From: Streptomyces atroolivaceus
GTDB taxonomy: Bacteria; Actinomycetota; Actinomycetes; Streptomycetales; Streptomycetaceae
Assembly: GCF_000717025.1 (NCBI RefSeq)
Contig: NZ_JNXG01000005.1
Coordinates: 264,816 to 328,815 of the forward strand
Direction: 5' to 3'
DNA length: 64,000 bases
In this document: one piece after another, positions 17,425 to 26,703 of the stretch
Layout: the number at the start of each line of letters is the position of its first letter
Numbering within the stretch: the first letter of the stretch is position 1
Notes under the pieces: model-generated
What the model was told of the DNA's origin: nothing
Databases searched by the model: none
Seen by the model: only the letters and a program-made list of their open reading frames with translations
Position numbers and translations under genes: made by a program

Positions 17425-17451
17425 GCACTCGGCGCTGTCAGTGCCGAGTGC
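17425..17451 (+). terminator. Hairpin after the hydrolase gene
   Basis: 9-bp perfect stem (17425-17433 with 17443-17451), 9-base loop, 12 bases after the stop. It lies right before the HEAT-repeat gene. Confidence 0.5.
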
Positions 17452-17464
17452 CATGATCCACCGC

Positions 17465-19606
17465 ATGGATCTCAGCCGCTTCCTCGCCGAAGTCGACGCA
17501 CACCCGTGGGCCGGCCTCACGCACGCCTACGGCAGCGCCGCCGATGTGCCCGACTGCCTGCGGAGGCTGGCGGGTGACGACGACGAGGCGGCGGCGGAAG
17601 CACTCTCCGACCTGTACGGCAGCATCCTGCACCAGGGCTCGGTGTACGAGGCCACCGCCCACGCCGTGCCCTGCCTCGCGCGGATCGCCGGTGCCGGGAT
17701 CCGCACGGCGGACGTGCTGGCACTGCTCGGGGGCATAGCGGAGAACGGAGCGGACGACGGCGACAGCGACGAGGCCGCCGCCCGCCGCGCCGTGACCGCC
17801 GAACTGCCCCTGCTGCTGGCGTCGGTGGGGGCCGAGGACAGCGGCGTACGGCAGGCGGCGGCCTGGGCCGCCGCCATGACCGGCGCGACGGCCGAGGCGT
17901 ACGGGGTGCTCCGTGAGCGCTTCGCGGTGGAGAGCGATCCGCAGGTCCTGGCCGACCTGCTCTGCGGTCTGGTCCACCTGGACCCGGCGGGCACGGCCGC
18001 CCTGGCAGCGGGGGCCATCGGGCCCGACAGGCCTGCCGAGGTGCGTATCGCCGCACTGCTGGGTTGCGTGGACGCGGGGGCGGAGTGGGGCCGGGAGCAC
18101 CACGACGCCATGCTCGCGCTGCTGCCCGCCGACGACCTCGTCGCCGGCCGCATGGACCTCGACCGCAACGAGCCCCTCCAGTACGTCGTGTCGTCCCTGC
18201 TGCTCCGGGACACGCCGGCGGATCGCGACGGCGCGTACGAACTGCTGGGCGCCGCGCTGCGCGGTGGACGGCCGGGGGTGCTCGCCGAAGCCGTCTGGGC
18301 GGCGGAGTCCGCCGTGCAGGTCTCCCGCAGCGCACGGCGGCGGCTCGCGGATCCGCTGTGCGACGCGGTCCGCCGGGACCCGTCGGTCACGGGCGAGGTG
18401 CTGCCCCTGCTCCGGCTGCTCGGCGGACACGCGGCCCCCGCCGGCGCCGTGCTGGCGGAACTCGCCGCGCGGGACGACGAACGGGCGGACAGGGCACTCG
18501 CCGCGCTGGTCGACGTGGACGCGGCGCGGGCCGTACCGCTCCTGGCCCGCGACCTGGCGAGGAGGCCCCAGGCGCTCGACGCGGCGTGCGGAGGCCTGCT
18601 CGGCTCACCCCGTGTCCCGTGCGACGCCGCCCTGCTCACGGCGGTGCGTGCCAGGCTCGCCGACCCGGGCGCGCTCAGCGGACAGGAGCCCTTCCGCTAC
18701 GCGGCTCTGCTCGAGGCCTGGGGGAGCCGCGCGTCCTGCGCCCTGCCCGAAGTGCTGGGTGCGCTCGGGACGTTCCCCCAGCAGATGGCGAGGGCGGTCG
18801 CCGCGGTCTGCGACCCGGCCGACCTGGCCGTCGCGGGCGGGGCGCTGCGCCGGGAGGCGCGTTCGGGACAGCGGGAAGGGAGGCTCGGTGTGGCGAGGGC
18901 CCTGTACGAGCTCACCGGCGATGCCGGGCCCTTGCTGACCGTGCTCGCGGAAGGACTGGCGGACGGCGGCGCGCACCGGACGCGTGAGGCGGCGTCGGTC
19001 GCCGCCGGCCTGGGCACGCACGCGACAGGACTGCTGCCCGCGCTCCGGGCAGCGGTGAGCGACCCCGCCGCGGACCGCACCGTCCCGGACCTGGACGCCG
19101 ACGTCGCCGTAGCGGAGGCGCTGTGGCGGATCGGGGGCCGCGCGGAGGAAGCCGTGCCCCTGCTGCGCGGGGCGCTGGATGAGACCGGGCTGAGCTGGAT
19201 GCGATGGACGGTGGCCAGGGCCGCGCGCGTCGCCGGACTCCTGGCCGGTGAGGGCCGGCCGCTCACCGACGCCCTGCGGCGGCTGCTGCCGGATCCGCTC
19301 CAGACCCCGGCCGCCGTCCTCGCCCTGCGTGCCGTCGCCCCGGAGGTGCTGGACGCGGCTGCGGTGGCGGGGATGCTGCTGGACTCGGTGGAGCAGGACG
19401 CGGACCCGTTCACGGCGCTGGACGCGCTCCAGGAGCTCGGTCCCACCGCGATGACCGGCGGACACCGCCGTCGGCTGACGGGGCTGGCCGAGCGGGATGT
19501 GCGGGTGACCTCCTCCAGCGCGGACACGGCTACGGCACCCGCCGACGAACGGTTCCAGACGCGGGCGCGGGAGGTGCTGCGGGCGCTCCGTGAGCCGGAT
19601 GCCTGA
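17465..19606 (+). CDS. Large HEAT-repeat-like protein of unknown function
   Basis: 713 residues, no signal or membrane segment. It is made almost entirely of alanine/leucine/arginine-rich helical repeats of 30-40 residues (for example GVRQAAAWAAAMTGAT, ALAALVDVDAARAVPLLARD), as in HEAT or PBS-lyase-like scaffolds. The N-terminus MDLSRFLAEVDAHPWAGLTHAYG is typical of Streptomyces members. ATG at 17465 chosen; ATG at 17453 or GTG at 17441 are possible and no clear ribosome site decides. Probably a protein-interaction scaffold. Confidence 0.75.
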   Translation: MDLSRFLAEVDAHPWAGLTHAYGSAADVPDCLRRLAGDDDEAAAEALSDLYGSILHQGSVYEATAHAVPCLARIAGAGIRTADVLALLGGIAENGADDGDSDEAAARRAVTAELPLLLASVGAEDSGVRQAAAWAAAMTGATAEAYGVLRERFAVESDPQVLADLLCGLVHLDPAGTAALAAGAIGPDRPAEVRIAALLGCVDAGAEWGREHHDAMLALLPADDLVAGRMDLDRNEPLQYVVSSLLLRDTPADRDGAYELLGAALRGGRPGVLAEAVWAAESAVQVSRSARRRLADPLCDAVRRDPSVTGEVLPLLRLLGGHAAPAGAVLAELAARDDERADRALAALVDVDAARAVPLLARDLARRPQALDAACGGLLGSPRVPCDAALLTAVRARLADPGALSGQEPFRYAALLEAWGSRASCALPEVLGALGTFPQQMARAVAAVCDPADLAVAGGALRREARSGQREGRLGVARALYELTGDAGPLLTVLAEGLADGGAHRTREAASVAAGLGTHATGLLPALRAAVSDPAADRTVPDLDADVAVAEALWRIGGRAEEAVPLLRGALDETGLSWMRWTVARAARVAGLLAGEGRPLTDALRRLLPDPLQTPAAVLALRAVAPEVLDAAAVAGMLLDSVEQDADPFTALDALQELGPTAMTGGHRRRLTGLAERDVRVTSSSADTATAPADERFQTRAREVLRALREPDA

Positions 19607-19701
19607 GAGCCGGCTGATCCGGGCCCCGCTCCCACGGGCCGACTCCGTGCCGGCGCGGCTCGGGTGGCCGCACCGCCCCGGTCCTTCGCCGACCGTGGCA
19701 G

Positions 19702-20310
19702 TCAGTCGCCCGGCTGCCAGTCGGGCCGGCGCCCGCTCAGCGCGATCACCCGGTCGGCGAGTGAGGCGTCGGCCGGGACGGGCACCGGTGGGCCGAAGAT
19801 CGCGTCGGGGCCGGACCTGTCGTCGCCCTGGGGCGCCAGCATCGCCTCCGACGCGCGCAGACTCGGCTCGTCCGCCCGGAACTCCTGGCCCGTCGACCTG
19901 GCCAGGTCCCAGCCGTGCACGACGAGCTCGTTCCGGACGACCATTCCGGCGACCTGGCCGGGCAGCTCCACCCCGCCCGCCTGAGTCATCCCCTCCAGCG
20001 CGGCCGGCGACCGCCAGGCGGCGACCAACTCGTCCAGCAGGGGCGGCATCGCCGACCGCCAGTCGGCGGGCAGCACCGGCAGGGCGGACGTCGGGGAGGT
20101 CCCGGTCGTCGGGCCGGACTTCTTGTGCGCGGCGTCGCGGAAGGCGGCGGTCAGCCCCAGCAGGTGCCCGAGCAACTCCCGTACCGAGTAGTCGGGACAG
20201 GGCGTCGGGCCGGTCAGCTGCCGGTCGTCGATGGAGGCGATGAGTTCACGGATCTGCCGCGCCGCGGGTTCGAGATCGATTCCGGGTGCGGTTTCGTTGT
20301 GCGTTTCCAT
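19702..20310 (-). CDS. TIGR03086-type DinB/maleylpyruvate isomerase-like protein
   Basis: 202 residues. LEPAARQIRELIASIDDRQL, TPCPDYSVRELLGHLLG and LVVHGWDLARSTGQ are the hallmark segments of the actinobacterial TIGR03086 family, a four-helix fold with histidines for a metal, related to mycothiol-dependent enzymes. The exact reaction is unknown. It is divergent from the fibronectin-III lipoprotein gene. Confidence 0.85.
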   Translation of the reverse strand: METHNETAPGIDLEPAARQIRELIASIDDRQLTGPTPCPDYSVRELLGHLLGLTAAFRDAAHKKSGPTTGTSPTSALPVLPADWRSAMPPLLDELVAAWRSPAALEGMTQAGGVELPGQVAGMVVRNELVVHGWDLARSTGQEFRADEPSLRASEAMLAPQGDDRSGPDAIFGPPVPVPADASLADRVIALSGRRPDWQPGD

Positions 20311-20355
20311 ACTCTTTCAGACCGCTTCCGGGCCCGGAACTCATCGCGGACATTG

Positions 20356-20367
20356 CGGAACGTTCCG
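20356..20367. promoter_or_regulatory. 12-bp palindrome in a divergent intergenic region
   Basis: CGGAACGTTCCG is a perfect palindrome 46 bases upstream of the TIGR03086 gene and 77 bases upstream of the lipoprotein gene. It is a possible operator for either. Confidence 0.35.
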
Positions 20368-20443
20368 ATCCGCCCTCTTGTCGGCAGCCCCATCCGCATG
20401 GCATATAGGTCTGGACCATTGCTGTCGGAGGGAAGGCATCACC

Positions 20444-21421
20444 GTGCACCGCCCCCACGCACGCGCCGCGTCGGCCTGTTCCGCCGCGCTGCTCCTCGCC
20501 GCGCTCACCGCCTGCGGCGGACCCGCCGAAGCGGACACCGAGAACCCGACGGCCCCCGAGGGGGTGACGGCACAGGCGGGCAGCGCCACCTCCGTACACG
20601 TCATGTGGGAGCGGGCCTCCGACGACGAGGGCGTCGTCGGCTACGACGTGTACCGCGAGGGGAAGAAGGCCGCCTCGGTGGACGCGGCGAAGCTGATGAC
20701 CGACATCGAGGGCCTGACCGCTTCCACGGTCCACACCTTCACCGTGAGGGCCCGCGACGCAGCGGGGAACCTCTCCGCCCCGAGCGCCGCGACCCCCGTC
20801 ACCACGCCCGCCACCGCACCCACCGACGTGAAAGCGCCGACCGGACCGTCGGAGCTGCGGGGCGAGGCGGACAGCGGCCGGACGGTCACGCTGTCCTGGG
20901 GCGGATCCACGGATGACGTCGGGGTGACCTCGTACGACATCTACCAGGAGGACTCCCGGATCCACAGCGTCTCCGGCACGCGGACCACGGCCCGGCTCAC
21001 CGGGCTGCGGCCCGGCACCGTCTACACCTTCACCGTCCGCGCCCGCGACGCCGCCGACCGCTCCTCACCGGACAGCAACGCCGTCGACCTCACCACACCG
21101 TCCGCGCCGGGCGATCCCGCGAGCACGGCGCCGACCGGGCTGCGGACGAAGACGACGGCGCAGGGCGAGGAATTTCTGGTCGACCTCTCCTGGGACCAGC
21201 CGGACACCGGCGGCACCATCCCCGCGTACCAGCTCTTCCTGAACGGAAAGCTGACCACCACGATCGTCTGGGGCGGCACACCGCCCGCGGGCCGTGCGAT
21301 CTACCGGCTCACCCTGACCGACCCGCCCGGCACCCGCTACTCGCTGAAGATCCGGCCCAAGCTCCCCGACGGGAAGTGGGGCGACTTCTCGGCCCAGCGC
21401 ACGGTGGTCCTCCCCGGCTGA
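20444..21421 (+). CDS. Lipoprotein with fibronectin type III domains
   Basis: 325 residues from the GTG at 20444, with GGAGGGAAGG upstream. A lipoprotein signal ends in LLAALTAC-GGPA. Two clear FN3 domains follow (GYDVYREGKK with VHTFTVRARDAAGN, then SYDIYQEDSR with VYTFTVRARDAADR), and a third, divergent one ends the protein (IPAYQLFLNGK, SLKIRPKLPDG). No catalytic domain is attached, unlike many secreted Streptomyces enzymes that carry FN3 as spacers. It is probably a surface binding or adhesion protein. Confidence 0.85.
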   Translation: MHRPHARAASACSAALLLAALTACGGPAEADTENPTAPEGVTAQAGSATSVHVMWERASDDEGVVGYDVYREGKKAASVDAAKLMTDIEGLTASTVHTFTVRARDAAGNLSAPSAATPVTTPATAPTDVKAPTGPSELRGEADSGRTVTLSWGGSTDDVGVTSYDIYQEDSRIHSVSGTRTTARLTGLRPGTVYTFTVRARDAADRSSPDSNAVDLTTPSAPGDPASTAPTGLRTKTTAQGEEFLVDLSWDQPDTGGTIPAYQLFLNGKLTTTIVWGGTPPAGRAIYRLTLTDPPGTRYSLKIRPKLPDGKWGDFSAQRTVVLPG

Positions 21422-21508
21422 CGGGCGACCGCTCGTCCTCGACGGCTCCCGCGCGCTAAGGTACCGGGCCCGGTGGCGGTGCCGGGGGCGGCGGAGGAGG
21501 CAGTCGGC

Positions 21509-22081
21509 ATGCCAGGTGCGCGGGCGTCCCGCCGTGTGGTGACCAGAGGCCATGTCGTGCACCGCGCCTGCCGTTTCTTCCTCCGGCACGGCACGGTGGA
21601 CATGGGTGCGCTCGCCCAGGACCTGGCGGTGAGCCGGGCGACGCTCTACCGCGTGGTGGGCAGCCGGGACGCGCTCATGGCCGACGTGCTGTGGGACCTG
21701 GCGGAACACATCCTGGACCGGGCCCGGCGCCGGCGTACCCGGGGCGGGGTGGACGGGGTCCTGGAGATCACCCGCTACTTCGTCACCGCGCTGCGCGCCT
21801 CTGCCCCCTTCGAGGCCTTCCTGCGCGCTGAACCCGAGACGGCACGGCGGCTGCTGACCGGCGGATGCGTACACCGGCGGGCCGTCCTGGCCCAGCGGAG
21901 CATCCTGCTGGAAGCGGAGGAGCGAGACCGTCTCTGGTCCGGTTCCGGCATCGACGATCTGGCCTACCTCTATGTCAGGGTCGTCGAATCGGCTCTGTAC
22001 GCCGAGCTGCTGAGCAGCCGTCGGCCGGACTTCGCCCTCGCGGAGCGCACTGCCCGGGCCCTGCTCCGGCAAACCCTCTGA
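21509..22081 (+). CDS. TetR-like regulator, QsdR type
   Basis: 190 residues from the ATG at 21509, preceded by GGAGGAGG at ideal distance; a GTG at 21473 is possible. The N-terminal HTH (MGALAQDLAVSRATLYRVVGSRDALM) is TetR-like, and the C-terminal region (FEAFLRAEPETARRLLTGG) matches the QsdR-type ligand domain found in actinobacteria. Ligand unknown. The downstream lipase gene starts 112 bases later in the same direction and may be its target. Confidence 0.8.
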   Translation: MPGARASRRVVTRGHVVHRACRFFLRHGTVDMGALAQDLAVSRATLYRVVGSRDALMADVLWDLAEHILDRARRRRTRGGVDGVLEITRYFVTALRASAPFEAFLRAEPETARRLLTGGCVHRRAVLAQRSILLEAEERDRLWSGSGIDDLAYLYVRVVESALYAELLSSRRPDFALAERTARALLRQTL

Positions 22082-22193
22082 ACGTCGTCGGGCGCGAGCT
22101 GAGACCGCTGTCTCACTCTCGGTCCGGCGTCTGGTGGGGGCGCGGGAACCGGCCGTAGCTTCCGACTCCGACGACGGCAACTCGGAGGACTCG

Positions 22194-23546
22194 ATGACCG
22201 CTTCCCAGCCGGGCCGGACCGGCCGGACCACGCTGCTCGCTGTGTTCCTGGCGCTCGTCGGAGCACTCGCCGCGCTCACCGCCCCGACACAGGCGGCGGC
22301 AAGCGTTCCGCGCGCCACCGTCAACCCCGTGATCTTCGTGCACGGTCAGGAGGGATCGGCCCAGCAGTGGCAGTCCCAGGCCAAGCGGTTCTCCAGCAAC
22401 GGCTACCGCGACGAACTGCTGTACGTCCACGAGTACGACACCTCCGTCGCGACCGACGACCACGCGATCGCCGGGCTGGAGCAACTGGTCGACTCCGTCC
22501 GCGCACGCACGGGTTCGGAGAAGGTCGACATCCTCGCCCACTCACGTGGCACGCGCGTGCTGCACGCGTACCTCGCCGTGCCGGAGCGTGCGGCGGAAGT
22601 CGCCAAGTACGTGAACCTGGACGGCCGTACGGCGACCGCGCCGCCCGGCGGGGTGCCCACCCTCGCCATCTGGAGCAGCCTGCAGCCGAACGGGGCGATC
22701 GGAGGTGCGCTCAACGTCCACGAGCCGCAGGCGGGACACACGGAGAGCGCGACGTCCGCCGAGAGCTTCGCCCACATCTACGCGTTCCTGCGCGGCAGGG
22801 CCCCGCTCACCACCCGGGTGCTGCCCGAGGCGTCCCTCTCCGTGGAGATCGCCGGCCGAGCCGTGCACTTCCCGCAGAACAGAGGGCTCGCGGGCCGCCT
22901 CGAGGTATGGAGACTGGACCCCGGCACCGGCGCCCGGGCCGGCCTGCTCCCGCAGCACGTCGTCCGGGTCGGCGCGGACGGTGCCTTCGGCCCGCTCGGG
23001 GTGAGCGGACGCGGCCACTACGAGCTGGCGTTCGTCCGCTCGGGAGAGCGAACCAACCACTTCTACTTCGAACCGTTCGAGCGCAGCGACCGCTTCGTGC
23101 GGCTGCTCGTCTCCCCTCCGGGAGGCGTGGCGGACTCCATAGACGCCTGCACCGGGCACACGGCGCTCACCATTGTCCGCGCACGCGAGTGGCGGGCCGG
23201 CACAGCGGACGACGACCGGCTCCGTATCGGCGGAACCGACGTCCTCAACCCTGCGGTCTCTCCTCAACTCCGGCAGATTCTCGGTCTGTTCGCCTTCGAC
23301 AAGGGATGTGACGGAGTCAGCCACCTCGACGCGGCGCTACCACCCTTCGACCGTGTCCCGTTCCTGACGGCAACCGACCTCTCCCTCCCGGCCGGCGATC
23401 CGGCCCGCGGGACGATCCCCGTCACGCAGACGATGCGCGGGACCGGAGGGGTGGAAGAAACCATCGCGGTGGCGAACTGGCCCTCCGACCGCCACACCGT
23501 GTCCCTGCTCTTCAAGGACTACGTGGACATCCCGTCCGGAGGCTGA
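22194..23546 (+). CDS. Secreted lipase/esterase with C-terminal beta domain
   Basis: 450 residues from the ATG at 22194 (CGGAGGA upstream). A Sec signal peptide ends near PTQAAAS. The catalytic domain has the lipase pattern NPVIFVHGQEGS and the nucleophile elbow AHSRGT, then a histidine in AGHTESATS. From about residue 215 a beta-rich region follows (LSVEIAGRAVHFPQNRGL, GRLEVWRLDPGTG, HYELAFVR), resembling the C-terminal lipid-binding domain of Archaeoglobus-type lipases. Extracellular ester or lipid hydrolysis is likely. Confidence 0.75.
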   Translation: MTASQPGRTGRTTLLAVFLALVGALAALTAPTQAAASVPRATVNPVIFVHGQEGSAQQWQSQAKRFSSNGYRDELLYVHEYDTSVATDDHAIAGLEQLVDSVRARTGSEKVDILAHSRGTRVLHAYLAVPERAAEVAKYVNLDGRTATAPPGGVPTLAIWSSLQPNGAIGGALNVHEPQAGHTESATSAESFAHIYAFLRGRAPLTTRVLPEASLSVEIAGRAVHFPQNRGLAGRLEVWRLDPGTGARAGLLPQHVVRVGADGAFGPLGVSGRGHYELAFVRSGERTNHFYFEPFERSDRFVRLLVSPPGGVADSIDACTGHTALTIVRAREWRAGTADDDRLRIGGTDVLNPAVSPQLRQILGLFAFDKGCDGVSHLDAALPPFDRVPFLTATDLSLPAGDPARGTIPVTQTMRGTGGVEETIAVANWPSDRHTVSLLFKDYVDIPSGG

Positions 23547-23740
23547 GCCGGAGGCCGTACGACGGTGCGCTGTTCCCGGACCGCACGGCCCGGGGACGGT
23601 GCACCGCACGGGGCTCGGACGCGTACCGTCGCGACCCATCGGGGATCCGCCGGGGCGAGGACCCGAAGAGGGCGGTCGCGAGCCGGCGCGGCGGGGCTCC
23701 CGCTGTGCCGCGGCTCTGCCCCTGCCAGGCGGAACGCTCC

Positions 23741-24403
23741 TCAGGCGGCGAGTGCGGCGGGTTCTCCGAGCTGTGCGGCGGCCGTACGCCAGGCGGCCGT
23801 CACCGCTGTGCGGGCCTGCTCGGTCAGTTCGGCACCGTCTGCTGTCGGCCGGAGTGGTTCTCCCACGTGCACGTGAAGTCCAGGGCGGCGCAGCGGTGCT
23901 GTGGCCAGGCCCGCGAGCTGCTTGGTCACGCTTCCCGAGGTGACCCGACGGGCGCCGGCCTGCCCGACGGGCACCACCGGAGCCCCGGTTCGCCGGACGA
24001 GCCGGGACAAGCCGCTGCGAAAGGCCCCGGGTGCTGCTTCTGCGGCGTCCGGCCGGTACGCAATGCCGCCCTCGGCGTATATGAGGACCAGGCGTCCGCA
24101 CTCGAGCGCTTCGGCGGCCCGGTCCAGGGAGTCCGCCGCACGCCGGTCGCCCCGGTGGACGGGGATGTGCCCTTCGCGGGTGAGCGCGCGGCCGAGCACC
24201 GGGACGCGCCACAGCCCGGCGGCCGCCATGACGACCGGGTGAACTCCCAGGCGGTGCAGGGCGGCGAGCACGATGGCGGGGTCCGCGAGGGAGGTGTGGT
24301 TCGCGACGACGACGCTGCCGGGGGCGAGTTCGACGCCCGCGTCGGCCGTGACCGTGAGGCGGCCGACGGCGGGCACCAGGACGTCGGCGAAACGGCTGAG
24401 CAT
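23741..24403 (-). CDS. 1-acylglycerol-3-phosphate acyltransferase-like protein (PlsC family)
   Basis: 220 residues from the ATG at 24403, which has AGGAG seven bases upstream; longer starts at 24439 or 24478 have none. The PlsC motifs are visible: ANHTSLADP (NHxxxxD), GHIPVHRGDRRAADSL, YAEGGI in place of the usual EGTRS, and APVVPVGQ. It would transfer an acyl chain to lysophosphatidate or a related acceptor. The EGG variant suggests an ornithine-lipid-type or specialised acyltransferase. Confidence 0.8.
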   Translation of the reverse strand: MLSRFADVLVPAVGRLTVTADAGVELAPGSVVVANHTSLADPAIVLAALHRLGVHPVVMAAAGLWRVPVLGRALTREGHIPVHRGDRRAADSLDRAAEALECGRLVLIYAEGGIAYRPDAAEAAPGAFRSGLSRLVRRTGAPVVPVGQAGARRVTSGSVTKQLAGLATAPLRRPGLHVHVGEPLRPTADGAELTEQARTAVTAAWRTAAAQLGEPAALAA

Positions 24404-24799
24404 GTCCGGTCTCCTGAGCTCGAGGATGCTGATCCCCATCGTCGGCGGTGGGGAGACCCCGAGCCTGAGTAGGCGCACTCATCTTTCGTGGCCCGGTGCC
24501 CACGAGCGGACAGGGCCCGCCCACTCGGGCAGGGGCAAGGCCCTTGTCCGTACGCGAGGACGCGAGGGCGCGTCGGCGGACGCCGCTGCGGGAGGGTGGT
24601 GGACCCAGCCGACCCGGCATGCACCTCGCGCTCGTGGAACACCGCCGGGCAGCTGACGAAGAGGGCGTGCCCGAAGACCGTTCGTACGGATCATCAGGCT
24701 GTCCAGGGAGCCGGTGGGCCAGCCATGCCGTTCTGCGGGTGTCGGCGACGGCACGGACGAGGATGTCCGGCGGACACCCCCTTGGCCGTCAGACCGTCG
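24404..24799. other. 396-bp region without a recognisable gene
   Basis: Both strands were read. Open frames here have arginine/proline-rich shadow composition, and no ribosome site, tRNA or clear hairpin stands out. The part upstream of 24403 should carry the promoter of the acyltransferase gene. Confidence 0.4.
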
Positions 24800-25558
24800 T
24801 CAGCCCGCCGTAAGGACCTCCACGCCGATCGCGTTGATCTGCTCGACGACCGCGTCGTCGCGGGCGGCGTCGGTGATCAGTCCGCTGACCTTCTCCCAGG
24901 GCAGTACGCGGAACCGCGAAGCCGTGCCGAGCTTCTCGGAGGAGGCGAGGATGTAGGTGTCCGCGGCCCGCTCCGACAACGCGCGCTTCATCGCCGCCTC
25001 CTCGGAGTCGGCGGTGGTCAGTCCCGCCTCGGGGTGCACCCCGGTGACGCCGAGCAGGCAGAGGTCGGCGGAGACGTTCTGCGCGGCCTCGACCGCTGCG
25101 GCACCGCAGGCGACGGCCGAGTGCTTGAAGATGCGGCCCCCGAGCAGGAAGAGCTCCGCCTGCGGATGGTCGAGCAGGGCCGCCGCGACCGTAGGGCTGT
25201 GGGTGATCACCGTGCAGGCGAGATCCTGCGGGAGCGCGCGGGCGACCGCGAGGGCGGTGGTTCCGCCGTCGAGAATGAGCGCACCGCCCGGCCGCACCAG
25301 CCCGGCGGCCACCGAAGCGACCTTCCGTTTGCCGTCCGGGGCCACGGCCTGCCGGGCGGCATAGCCGGCCACCGCCGGCGAAACGGGCAGCGCGCCGCCG
25401 TACACCCGCTGGCACAGTCCCTCGGCGGCGAGATCGCGCAGATCGCGCCGCACGCTGTCCTCGGAGATCCCCAGTCCGGCGGCGACGTCCTTGGCGACGA
25501 TCTTGCCCTCGCGGGCGAGCAGACCGAGCAGGTGGTCGCGCCGTTCAGCAGCCAGCAT
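24800..25558 (-). CDS. DeoR-family transcriptional regulator
   Basis: 252 residues. N-terminal HTH MLAAERRDHLLGLLAREGKI with ISEDSVRRDLRDLAAEGLCQRVYGG, then the DeoR sensor domain with LDGGTTALAVARAL (phosphosugar pocket) and LGVTGVHPEAGLTT. These are usually repressors relieved by sugar phosphates. The ATG at 25558 is 9 bases from AGGAG; an ATG two codons earlier is too close. Divergent from a Nudix operon, with direct repeats between. Confidence 0.88.
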   Translation of the reverse strand: MLAAERRDHLLGLLAREGKIVAKDVAAGLGISEDSVRRDLRDLAAEGLCQRVYGGALPVSPAVAGYAARQAVAPDGKRKVASVAAGLVRPGGALILDGGTTALAVARALPQDLACTVITHSPTVAAALLDHPQAELFLLGGRIFKHSAVACGAAAVEAAQNVSADLCLLGVTGVHPEAGLTTADSEEAAMKRALSERAADTYILASSEKLGTASRFRVLPWEKVSGLITDAARDDAVVEQINAIGVEVLTAG

Positions 25559-25573
25559 GCACATTATCTCCTG

Positions 25574-25590
25574 TTCTTGCGCGTTTTTGC
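25574..25590. promoter_or_regulatory. Direct repeats, probable DeoR operator
   Basis: TTCTTGC (25574-25580) and TTTTTGC (25584-25590) are direct repeats spaced exactly 10 bases, one helical turn, in the short region between the divergent DeoR and Nudix-operon genes. Confidence 0.5.
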
Positions 25591-25606
25591 ATGTACGGTA
25601 GCGCAC

Positions 25607-25990
25607 GTGAACGACAAGCCCAAGCTCATCCTGATCGCCGGCCCTTACCGCTCCGGCACCGACGGCGACCCGCAGGCGATGGCCGCCAACCTCGCCCGCC
25701 TCGAAGCCGCCGTCTGGCCGGTCTTCGCCGCCGGCCACCTCCCCGTGATCGGTGAGTGGATCGCCCTGCCCGTCCTGCGCTCAGCCGGCGCGGGCCCCAC
25801 CGAACCCCTCGCCGACCAGGTGCTCTACCCGACCGCGGACCGTCTCCTCGCGCATTGCGACGCCGTACTGCGCCTTCCCGGCGATTCGGCCGGAGCCGAC
25901 CAGGACGTCGCCACCGCCCGCGGTCGCGGCCTGCCCGTCTACTACGACACAGCCGAGATCCCCCGCCTCACCCCGCAGGAGAGCGTGTGA
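25607..25990 (+). CDS. Small nucleotide-related protein (deoxyribosyltransferase-like fold)
   Basis: 127 residues, GTG start. LILIAGPYRSGTDGDPQAMAAN at the N-terminus, GADQDVATARGRGLPVYYDT at the C-terminus resemble the DUF4406/nucleoside 2-deoxyribosyltransferase-like superfamily, which binds nucleotides. It overlaps the Nudix gene by GTGA. Upstream leader is short, so the DeoR repeats sit at its promoter. The precise reaction is unknown. Confidence 0.7.
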   Translation: MNDKPKLILIAGPYRSGTDGDPQAMAANLARLEAAVWPVFAAGHLPVIGEWIALPVLRSAGAGPTEPLADQVLYPTADRLLAHCDAVLRLPGDSAGADQDVATARGRGLPVYYDTAEIPRLTPQESV

Positions 25991-26664
25991 CAGGCCGCCC
26001 CGGCATCGACACCCCCGACCATCGCGGCCGTACCGGCCTCGACCAGGCCGGACGCGGCCTGGACCGCAACCCCGATGTCGTGATCCGCGACGTCGAGCTC
26101 ACCTCCCAGGGCTGGCACGTCCTGAGGCGCACCACCTTGGACTACCGCCGGCGCGACGGGCGCTGGGACACCCAGCAGCGTGAGACCTACGACCGCGGCA
26201 ACGGCGCCGTGGTCCTGCCTTACGACGTCGAACGCGGCCTCGTCCTGCTCACCCGCCAGTTCCGGTACCCGGCCTACGTCAACGGCCACCCCGACGGCAT
26301 GCTCATCGAAGCGGCGGCAGGGCTGCTCGACGCGGACGACCCGTCCGCCGCCGTCCGGCGTGAGAGCGCCGAGGAGCTCGGCGTCACCCTGGGCCCGCTC
26401 ACACGCGTGCTCGATGCGTACATGAGCCCCGGTTCCGTCACCGAATGCCTCCACTTCTTCGCGGCCCCCTACACCCCGGCCGACCGGACCGGTGACGGCG
26501 GCGGACTGGAGGAGGAGGGTGAGGACATCGAGGTGATCGAACTGCCGTTCGCCGAGGCCCTCGCCATGACCCGTGACGGACGCATCGCCGATGGCAAGAC
26601 CGTCCTGCTCCTGCAATGGGCGGCTCTGGACGGCCCTTTCGCCCGCGCGGCGCACGGCGGTTGA
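25987..26664 (+). CDS. Nudix hydrolase, ADP-ribose/GDP-mannose pyrophosphatase type
   Basis: 225 residues; starts at the GTG overlapping the previous stop. NGAVVLPYDVERGLVLLTRQFRYP and the AAAGLLDADDPSAAVRRESAEELGV Nudix region place it in the ADP-sugar pyrophosphatase group. The box keeps RExxEExG, but the first acidic residue is Asp rather than Glu. C-terminal EDIEVIELPFAEAL and GKTVLLLQWAAL are as in NudK-like proteins. It and its partner probably clean up or salvage a nucleotide sugar under DeoR control. Confidence 0.85.
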   Translation: MTGRPGIDTPDHRGRTGLDQAGRGLDRNPDVVIRDVELTSQGWHVLRRTTLDYRRRDGRWDTQQRETYDRGNGAVVLPYDVERGLVLLTRQFRYPAYVNGHPDGMLIEAAAGLLDADDPSAAVRRESAEELGVTLGPLTRVLDAYMSPGSVTECLHFFAAPYTPADRTGDGGGLEEEGEDIEVIELPFAEALAMTRDGRIADGKTVLLLQWAALDGPFARAAHGG

Positions 26665-26703
26665 CGACGCCGGTCCGGATGCGCCCTCTCCGGAGACGAG
26701 GCT

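Noticed and set aside
24404..24799. Possible gene in the gap before the DeoR gene
   Set aside because: Frames on both strands have no start site or familiar motif.
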